A DNA stretch of 64,000 bases from Pseudobdellovibrio exovorus JSS (GTDB lineage: Bacteria > Bdellovibrionota > Bdellovibrionia > Bdellovibrionales > Bdellovibrionaceae): NCBI RefSeq assembly GCF_000348725.1, contig NC_020813.1:2525563-2589562 (forward strand), written 5' to 3'. Position numbers and translations under genes: made by a program. Shown here in pieces: positions 58,100 to 64,000 of this stretch (position 1 is its first letter; each line of letters starts with the position of its first letter). The notes beneath the pieces are model-generated. The model was given only the letters and a program-made list of their open reading frames with translations. It had not been told where the DNA came from and did not search any database.

Positions 58100-59620
58100 C
58101 TACTCCGTAAAAATTTCGTACTGCTCTGTGTGGTAGCTCGGTTCGATTTTGAAAGCGATCGAGCGGCCCAATCTTTTTTCTAAAGAGTCCAATGTTTCTG
58201 ATTCACTTTCGTAAACCCAATCCACGATCTCGGCATGGCAGTGAACGATCACACCTAATTTGCGGTTCGGATCGACCAAGCTGATTTGTCTTTCCAATTC
58301 ACGGAAGATTTCGCCCGCGATGGTGTTCGTGCGTTTGATGTAGCCTTTGCCATCACAGTAAGAACAGGGCTGACATAGGCGTTTGATTAAACTTGGACGC
58401 GTGCGTTTACGCGTCATCTCGACTAAGCCCAGCTCAGACATAGATATGATATTGGTGCGACTGCGGTCTTTGCGTAACTCTTCTTCCAGAGCCTGCATCA
58501 CCTGTTCACGGTGCACTTGTTTTTCCATATCAATAAAGTCGATGATGATAATTCCACCGACATTGCGCACACGCAGCTGGTGAGCGATTTCTTTTACTGC
58601 TTCTAAGTTAGTTTTTAAAATCGTGTCTTCTAGATCTTTTTTACCGACGTAGCGACCTGTATTGATGTCAATCACCACCAGCGCTTCCGCTTCATCTAAA
58701 ACAATGTAGCCGCCGGACTTCAACCAAACTTTTCGCTCCATCGCCCGTGAAATTTCAAGATCAATGTCATACAAATCGAAAAGCGGTTTCTTTTCTTCAT
58801 ATAAGATAATGTTCTGGCGATACTTCGGCATCAACTGAGTTACGAACTTCGTAACTTTTTTGTAAACCTCAACATTATCTACCCAAACCGTTGTGACGTT
58901 TTCGTTCATCATGTCGCGAAGGGCGCGTAGCTCGACATCAAGCTCGGCGTGTACTTGTCCTGCGGTTTTTCTTTTTTCATAGTTCTTTTGAATCTCTTTA
59001 CTAAGACGATCAAGATACTCGATGTCCGTGCGCAGAGACTCTTCGCTAGCGCCTTCGGCGGCAGTTCTGACAATCACTCCACCAGAAGGATTAATTTTTT
59101 GTACTAATTTTTTAAGGCGCTCTTTTTCTTCTTCATCTTCAATCTTGCGCGAAATACCTGTGTGCTTCACGTAAGGCATGTAAACCACACCCCGACCCGG
59201 CAAAGAGATATGAGTCGTGATGCGCGCCCCTTTCGTGCCCAATGGATCTTTCGCCACTTGCACCATCAAATGCTGACCTTCTTTGATCAGATCTTGAATC
59301 GGAGTTTTAATTTCACGCGAAGGACGGCTGTCTTCTGTTTCATCCGCCGCGCCTTCGTGATGGTGATCTTCATCTTCAAAAAAATCTTTTCCATCCGTAA
59401 GAATATCCCCCACATACAAAAACGCCGCTTTATCTAAACCGATGTCGACAAAGGCCGCCTGCATGCCAGGTAATACGCGAGTGATGATTCCGCGGTGAAT
59501 GGTCCCGACCAAAGTCGGTGAAGTTTTACGTTCGATCTTTAAATCCATCAAGGTGCCCGCTTCAACATAGGCAACCCGAGTTTCTAGGGGGCGGACGTTA
59601 ATCAAAATCTCAGCAGACAT
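58100..59620 (-). CDS. rng: Ribonuclease G/E family endoribonuclease
   Basis: A 506-residue RNase. The start is ATG 59620 with AGAGGT upstream; a longer frame to 59908 runs through the pilT gene and is spurious. After a short strand, an S1 domain (about 30-110; TLVGTIHRGIITRVLPGMQAAF) has an inserted acidic/His loop (EDEDHHHEGAADETED). The RNase H-like catalytic part has VVIDINTGRYVGK and IIIDFIDM, with the two metal-binding Asp. CQPCSYCDGKG gives the Zn-link cysteines. The length suits RNase G rather than the longer RNase E. Confidence 0.95.
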   Translation of the reverse strand: MSAEILINVRPLETRVAYVEAGTLMDLKIERKTSPTLVGTIHRGIITRVLPGMQAAFVDIGLDKAAFLYVGDILTDGKDFFEDEDHHHEGAADETEDSRPSREIKTPIQDLIKEGQHLMVQVAKDPLGTKGARITTHISLPGRGVVYMPYVKHTGISRKIEDEEEKERLKKLVQKINPSGGVIVRTAAEGASEESLRTDIEYLDRLSKEIQKNYEKRKTAGQVHAELDVELRALRDMMNENVTTVWVDNVEVYKKVTKFVTQLMPKYRQNIILYEEKKPLFDLYDIDLEISRAMERKVWLKSGGYIVLDEAEALVVIDINTGRYVGKKDLEDTILKTNLEAVKEIAHQLRVRNVGGIIIIDFIDMEKQVHREQVMQALEEELRKDRSRTNIISMSELGLVEMTRKRTRPSLIKRLCQPCSYCDGKGYIKRTNTIAGEIFRELERQISLVDPNRKLGVIVHCHAEIVDWVYESESETLDSLEKRLGRSIAFKIEPSYHTEQYEIFTE

Positions 59621-59804
59621 TTGGACCTCTTTTCTGTCTTGGTTCTGCTTTCGCTCATAACGCCCATGAGTTTGGCCATGGATGCGTATTTTTTGAGCTG
59701 AGGACCTAGCTTTTGCCACTCTGGGCGTTTTAGACCTAGGGCCTGTTAAAAATATCTCCATTTGTACCGAATAAAAGAGTGATAAGCAAACTGGAGAATA
59801 GCAA

Positions 59805-60842
59805 ATGGCTACTATCGATGATCTTTTTAGATTAATGGTCGAACAAAAAGCATCAGATTTACACTTAACAAGTGGCGCTCCTCCGTTTCTGCGTTTACAC
59901 GGCAACATGTCACCGCTGAATTACCGCCAATTAAGCAATCAAGATGTTCAAGGTCTTATTTTCGAAATCCTAACTGAAAAGCAAAAGAAAGCCTTCGTTG
60001 AAAAATGGGAGCTCGATTTCGCCTACGTTGTCGAAGGGCTCGGGCGATTCCGCTGTAACGTCTTCATGCAACGTAAAGGTTTAGGAGCCGTTTTCAGAAC
60101 GATTCCTGAAAAAATTAAAACCGCACAAGAGTTAAATTTGCCTCCGGCTATTATCGATTTAGTCGATGCGGATCGCGGTTTGATTTTGGTTACAGGTCCA
60201 ACAGGTTCAGGTAAGTCGACAACGCTGGCTGCGATGATTCAACATATCAACGCCACTCGCGAAGCACATATTCTGACGGTAGAAGATCCTATCGAGTTCG
60301 TGCATCCAAATTTAAAATCATTAGTGAATCAACGTGAAGTTGGCTCGCATACAAAAACTTTTGCCAACGCTTTAAAAGCCGCACTTCGTGAAGATCCAGA
60401 TATCATTCTGGTGGGTGAGCTTCGTGACTTAGAAACAATTTCACTGGCGTTGACCGCAGCCGAAACGGGACACTTAGTTTTCGGAACACTTCATACCAGC
60501 TCGGCGGCGAAAACCGTGGATCGTATTATCGACGTTTTCCCACAGGGCCAACAAGGTCAGATCCGTACGATGTTATCGGAGTCTATCCGCGGGATAGTAG
60601 CTCAATCTTTGTTTACTCGTGCTGACGGACAGGGCCGTGTTGCTGCTTTTGAAATCATGAAGGGAACCAAAGCCATTGGGAACTTAATCCGTGAAGGTAA
60701 GATTCACCAAATCCCATCTATTATTCAAACCAGCGCTGCCCATGGCATGGTGCTTTATGAAAAATACGTGGACGACCTTGTTAAAAAGGGTCTTATCACA
60801 TTAGCCGATGCCAAAACTTTCTTAGGAAAAGACGCGGCTTAA
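59805..60842 (+). CDS. pilT: Twitching motility ATPase PilT
   Basis: A 345-residue hexameric ATPase that retracts type IV pili. The Walker A motif GPTGSGKST is at 131-139. The Asp box region is LTVEDPIEFVH, the Walker B region is LREDPDIILVGELRD, and the His box is TGHLVFGTLHTSSA. An N-terminal PAS-like domain starts MVEQKASDLHLTSGAPPFL. The length and motifs are of PilT rather than PilB. The gene stands alone here, divergent from RNase G. Confidence 0.95.
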   Translation: MATIDDLFRLMVEQKASDLHLTSGAPPFLRLHGNMSPLNYRQLSNQDVQGLIFEILTEKQKKAFVEKWELDFAYVVEGLGRFRCNVFMQRKGLGAVFRTIPEKIKTAQELNLPPAIIDLVDADRGLILVTGPTGSGKSTTLAAMIQHINATREAHILTVEDPIEFVHPNLKSLVNQREVGSHTKTFANALKAALREDPDIILVGELRDLETISLALTAAETGHLVFGTLHTSSAAKTVDRIIDVFPQGQQGQIRTMLSESIRGIVAQSLFTRADGQGRVAAFEIMKGTKAIGNLIREGKIHQIPSIIQTSAAHGMVLYEKYVDDLVKKGLITLADAKTFLGKDAA

Positions 60843-60885
60843 AAATCGCCCATCCGGCCCTTTGACTTCTGTTGAGTTTTAAAAG

Positions 60886-60912
60886 CCATAGTGTTATTTT
60901 TTAACACTATGG
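60886..60912. promoter_or_regulatory. Operator-like palindrome over the deoC start
   Basis: CCATAGTGTTA, TTTTT, TAACACTATGG: perfect 11-bp arms with a 5-base spacer, 27 bp in total. The deoC start codon (60909-60911) lies in the right arm. Binding of a repressor here would block translation start or polymerase entry. It has the same geometry as the site at 42843-42869. Confidence 0.6.
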
Positions 60913-61604
60913 TAACTTTTGATTTTAGCAAGCCTCAGTCGATCGCGACTTATATTGACCACACTCTTCTTAAACCCGAAGCCACTAAACATCAGGTTCG
61001 TGTTCTTTGCGAAGAGGCTCTTACCCATCACTTCTTTTCGGTCTGTGTAAATTCGTGGATGATCACCACTTGCCGTGAAGTTTTAAAAAATTCAAAAGTA
61101 AATATCTGTAGCGTTGTTGGCTTTCCTTTAGGAACAGCAGAGTCCTCTGTAAAGGCTTTCGAAACAGGGCGCGCCTTGAACCTTGGTGCACATGAAGTCG
61201 ATATGGTTTTAAATATCGGTGCCTTGAAAGCACAAGAGTACTCTTACGTTGAAAAAGAAATTCAGTCTGTTGTGCGCGCAGCAGAGGGAAAAATCGTTAA
61301 AGTGATTCTAGAAACGTGCTTGTTAACGGAAGAAGAAAAGAAAAAAGCCTGCGAAATCAGTGTGACCGCCGGAGCCCATTTCGTTAAAACCTCAACGGGT
61401 TTTAGTACAGGTGGAGCCACTGTTGAGGATGTGCTTTTAATGAAAGCGACTGTTAATGGCAAAGCACAAGTAAAGGCCAGTGGTGGTATCCGTGATTTGG
61501 CCACTGCCGCAAAAATGATTGAAGCTGGTGCCACTCGTTTAGGAACAAGCTCTGGAGTGCTTTTAGTTAAAGGCCAAGAAGCCGCAAACAAAGCCGCCTA
61601 TTAA
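60909..61604 (+). CDS. deoC: Deoxyribose-phosphate aldolase
   Basis: A 231-residue class I aldolase that splits 2-deoxyribose 5-phosphate to acetaldehyde and glyceraldehyde 3-phosphate. The start at 60909 (MVTFDFSKPQSIATYIDH) is preferred to the upstream GTG at 60891, which lies inside the palindrome. Key residues: DHTLLKPEAT, VVGFPLG, the acid region EVDMVLNIGALK and the Schiff-base lysine in FVKTSTGFS. With the two phosphorylase genes downstream (98 and 26 bp away) it completes nucleoside catabolism. Confidence 0.95.
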   Translation: MVTFDFSKPQSIATYIDHTLLKPEATKHQVRVLCEEALTHHFFSVCVNSWMITTCREVLKNSKVNICSVVGFPLGTAESSVKAFETGRALNLGAHEVDMVLNIGALKAQEYSYVEKEIQSVVRAAEGKIVKVILETCLLTEEEKKKACEISVTAGAHFVKTSTGFSTGGATVEDVLLMKATVNGKAQVKASGGIRDLATAAKMIEAGATRLGTSSGVLLVKGQEAANKAAY

Positions 61605-61702
61605 ATCTAACTACTTTTTAAACTAGTCCCAGAAGCTAGTCCTTGATAGCGCCCAGACTTACATTGATTGAGTTTTAGTCTTAACGGTGCTATCTCTGAG
61701 AG

Positions 61703-63019
61703 ATGCTACTTCCTGCAGAAATTATCAAAAAAAAACGCAACAATCTTGTTCTGACTTCAGAAGAGATTGAATTCTTTATCAACTCTTACACCCAAGGCAA
61801 AATTCCTGACTATCAAATGTCAGCATTGCTGATGGCGATATACTTTAACGGAATGAGTCCCGAAGAAAGCGTGGCTTTAACCAGCACCATGTTGCACTCA
61901 GGAATTACTGTAGATACCAGTTCGATCCCTGGCTTTAAGGTCGACAAACATTCCACGGGTGGCGTCGGTGACAAAACCAGTTTGATTCTGGGCCCTGTGG
62001 TCGCAGCAGCTGGTGTTTATGTTCCTATGATTTCAGGTCGTGGCTTAGGACACACCGGCGGAACGCTGGATAAGTTAGAAAGTATTCCCGGTTTTAACAC
62101 TCAACAAAGCCTTGAAAAATTTATCGAGATCACAAAAAAAATCGGTACGTGCTTCATCGGACAAACAAAAGACATCTGTCCCGCTGATAAAAAAATCTAT
62201 GCTCTTCGTGATGTGACGGCCACCGTTGAAAGCTTTCCTTTAATCTGCGCCAGCATCATGTCGAAAAAAATCGCCGAAGGCATTGATGGTTTAGTTTTGG
62301 ATGTCAAATACGGCACTGGCGCATTTATGAAAAGTGCACATGATGCAGAACTCTTGGCAAAAGATCTAATTCACATTGCAAAAAGTTATGGTAAAAAAAT
62401 TACCGCCTTGATCACGTCGATGAATCAACCGCTCGGTCGTTACGCCGGAAATGTTTTAGAAGTCGTGGAATGTGTTGAGATCATGCAAAACAAAACCTCG
62501 CTGGATCGCTTTGGTCGCGACCTGTACGAAGACACGCGTGAATTGTCGTTACAACTTTCTGCCCACATGATTCATCTTTCTGGAAAAACAAACTCTTTAG
62601 AAGAAGCCTACACTTTAGCAAAAGAAATGCTGGTGTCTGGCAAAGCCTTGGAAGTGTTCAAAAAAATGTGCCGCGAACAAGGCGGAGACCTTAACGGGCT
62701 TGTCTTACCAAAACAAAAACGTGATGTTCTTGCGCCCAAAAGTGGATACATCTCGTCTTTCAATGTGGAAAAAGTCGGCATTGCAGGAATTTTATTACAC
62801 GCAGGTCGCCGTAAAGCGGAAGACACCGTCAATCCCACTTCTGGGATTGAGTTTCACGTCAAAATCGGAGACCAAGTCAAAGAGGGCGATGTGATTTACA
62901 CAATTCTGGGTGATGAGCCGGAACTGTTTGATAATGCTCACAAAACCTTAACAGAATCCTTTGAAATCCACTTGCAAAAACCGGCTGATCACGTTTTGAT
63001 TGAAAATATCATTACTTAG
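61703..63019 (+). CDS. deoA: Pyrimidine-nucleoside (thymidine) phosphorylase
   Basis: A 438-residue phosphorylase releasing a pyrimidine base and (deoxy)ribose 1-phosphate. The phosphate-binding and family signature blocks are DKHSTGGVGDKTSL and SGRGLGHTGGTLDKLESIPG, with KKIAEGIDGLVLDVKYGTGAFMK later. The length (about 435) fits the Firmicute-type Pdp as well as DeoA, so the specificity between thymidine and uridine is not settled. It lies between deoC and punA, and all three feed sugar phosphate into central metabolism. Confidence 0.94.
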   Translation: MLLPAEIIKKKRNNLVLTSEEIEFFINSYTQGKIPDYQMSALLMAIYFNGMSPEESVALTSTMLHSGITVDTSSIPGFKVDKHSTGGVGDKTSLILGPVVAAAGVYVPMISGRGLGHTGGTLDKLESIPGFNTQQSLEKFIEITKKIGTCFIGQTKDICPADKKIYALRDVTATVESFPLICASIMSKKIAEGIDGLVLDVKYGTGAFMKSAHDAELLAKDLIHIAKSYGKKITALITSMNQPLGRYAGNVLEVVECVEIMQNKTSLDRFGRDLYEDTRELSLQLSAHMIHLSGKTNSLEEAYTLAKEMLVSGKALEVFKKMCREQGGDLNGLVLPKQKRDVLAPKSGYISSFNVEKVGIAGILLHAGRRKAEDTVNPTSGIEFHVKIGDQVKEGDVIYTILGDEPELFDNAHKTLTESFEIHLQKPADHVLIENIIT

Positions 63020-63045
63020 TTTATTTGCATCACGAGGGAGCTTTT

Positions 63046-63861
63046 ATGGTTATCGAAAAACTCACTGAAACCGTTGGTTTTCTAAAGTCTCGTATTAAAA
63101 ACAAACCTCGCATCGGTGTGATCTTAGGCTCGGGCTTAGGACATTTTGTACAGCACATGCAAATCGAAGTGGCCTTGCCTTTTGGTGACATTCCCAACTT
63201 TATCCCTCCGACAGTTGAAGGCCACTCGGGCAATTTGATCTTTGGTAAAATCGAAGGAATTGACCTTGTTGTTTTACAAGGACGTCTGCACTACTACGAA
63301 GGTCATTCGATGGAAACAGTGGTCTTTCCGGCGCGTGTGATGGCTCTTTTAGGAATTGAAATTCTAGTGGTGACCAACTCTGCCGGTGGTTATGGTGACG
63401 GCATGAAGGCCGGTGACTTTATGATCATCGAAGATCACATCAACTTGATGGGCAACAATCCATTGATGGGTCCGAACATTAAAGAGTTAGGTCCTCGTTT
63501 CCCAGATATGACTCAAGCTTATGATCCTGAGTTGATTGAAACAGCCGAGCGTATTTTCCGCTCACAAAAAACATTCTTCCACAAAGGCATCTACGTTGGC
63601 GTCACAGGGCCAACTTACGAAACTCCTTCTGAAATCAAAATGTTCAAAGCTATCGGAGGAAAAGCCGTCGGTATGTCGACTGTTCCTGAAGTGATCGCGG
63701 CGAACCACTTCGGACTTCGTGTCGCAGCGATTTCATGTATTACGAACTTAGCTGCAGGTGTTTCTGAAAAGAAATTAACTCACGACGAAGTAACCGAGAC
63801 AGCAAAAAAAGTAGAACAAAAGTTCTGCGCGTTTTTGACTGAGTTCGTGACGAAGATTTAA
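63046..63861 (+). CDS. punA: Purine-nucleoside phosphorylase
   Basis: A 271-residue trimeric-type phosphorylase splitting inosine and guanosine. The start at 63046 follows GAGGGAG at the right distance; a TTG 21 bases earlier is not favoured. Motifs: GVILGSGLGHFV near 25, GHSGNLIFG, QGRLHYYEGHS, VVTNSAGGYG, GPTYETPSEI and MSTVPEVIAANHFG near 217-230. It ends the deo operon, 26 bp after deoA. A small hairpin follows at its stop. Confidence 0.95.
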   Translation: MVIEKLTETVGFLKSRIKNKPRIGVILGSGLGHFVQHMQIEVALPFGDIPNFIPPTVEGHSGNLIFGKIEGIDLVVLQGRLHYYEGHSMETVVFPARVMALLGIEILVVTNSAGGYGDGMKAGDFMIIEDHINLMGNNPLMGPNIKELGPRFPDMTQAYDPELIETAERIFRSQKTFFHKGIYVGVTGPTYETPSEIKMFKAIGGKAVGMSTVPEVIAANHFGLRVAAISCITNLAAGVSEKKLTHDEVTETAKKVEQKFCAFLTEFVTKI

Positions 63862-63877
63862 GGTAGGCCGTACCTTA
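63859..63877 (+). terminator. Short stem-loop at the end of the deo operon
   Basis: TAAGGTA (63859-63865) pairs with TACCTTA (63871-63877) around 5 bases, at the punA stop codon. No T run follows, so it is a weak terminator. The remaining 123 bp to the window end shows no gene. Confidence 0.35.
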
Positions 63878-64000
63878 TCCGGAAATATATGCGACTTGAA
63901 ATCGAATTACTTTTCGTAATTTAATTCACGTCGCGCACGCGCTCTACTACTACACACTCTCTGCTGCGCTCGAATACGCTCTTAAATTCATATTAAAAAA

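Noticed and set aside
59621-59908. N-terminal extension of the RNase G frame into pilT
   Set aside because: It overlaps the divergent pilT start, matches no domain, and a good ribosome site precedes the internal ATG at 59620.
60891-60908. GTG start for deoC
   Set aside because: It lies inside the left part of the operator palindrome, has no ribosome site, and adds residues not typical of the family.

Overview
The window reads as chromosome from a Gram-negative, moderately AT-rich bacterium close to Bdellovibrio (Bdellovibrionota). Three things suggest this: many signal-peptide, lipoprotein and outer-membrane-barrel genes; a TrmA/RlmD-type methyltransferase, twitching ATPase PilT and nucleoside-salvage genes in one stretch; and small families of palindromic repeats of a kind I associate with that group. 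The placement is inference, because no rRNA gene is present.

Layout. 0-9.8 kb: envelope genes on the minus strand (barrel fragment, lipoprotein phosphoesterase, glycoside-hydrolase-like protein, Mpo1-like protein, EamA exporter with a DUF2917 gene), a divergent Lrp/AsnC regulator, then an SxtJ / protein-glutaminase-like / DUF5989 / carbamoyltransferase block. 10-15 kb: tRNA-Phe beside a large nested palindrome, a reverse-transsulfuration pair (CBS core and cystathionine lyase), an orphan TadB/TadC-like pair, and a 31-residue lysine/alanine protein. 15-20 kb: secreted proteins and a ketosteroid-isomerase-like/GNAT/nitrilase operon. 20-25 kb: mdh-sucC-sucD-ndk and an rRNA methyltransferase. 25-29 kb: a PilF-like TPR lipoprotein, RodZ-like protein, ArnT-like glycosyltransferase and PHP-like protein. 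29-36 kb: two further nested palindromes, ferredoxin, a DnaQ-type exonuclease, a lipoprotein hydrolase, nadE, DUF2203, a Flp-pilin-like protein and a TPR protein. 36-43 kb: a conserved minus-strand housekeeping run (rimO, lolA, comF-like, rlmH, a nadD-rsfS fusion, obgE, rpmA, rplU).

42.8-45.1 kb is an accessory patch: a Fic-like protein that has lost its catalytic motif, with a palindrome over its start codon, followed by a wHTH/nucleotidyltransferase pair with toxin-antitoxin organisation and a promoter predicting a leaderless mRNA. 45-50 kb holds unrecognised secreted proteins and a decayed gene. 49.9-56.4 kb is a compact enzyme set (PP-loop ATP pyrophosphatase, SAM methyltransferase, polytopic membrane protein, two HxD-type iron oxygenase-like proteins, a fatty acyl desaturase) that looks like an uncharacterised biosynthetic or lipid/peptide-modifying cluster. 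56-64 kb: YbjQ, a repeat-rich secreted protein, RNase G, pilT, and a deoC-deoA-punA nucleoside catabolism operon with an operator-like palindrome.

Most interesting non-coding signals: (1) three nested palindromes sharing an internal-loop motif (CGAGTTC opposite TGTYTGAG); (2) a separate dispersed palindrome built from GGTGCCAGGCC arms, in two full copies and one half copy; (3) two 27-bp palindromes of identical geometry over the start codons of the Fic-like gene and deoC.
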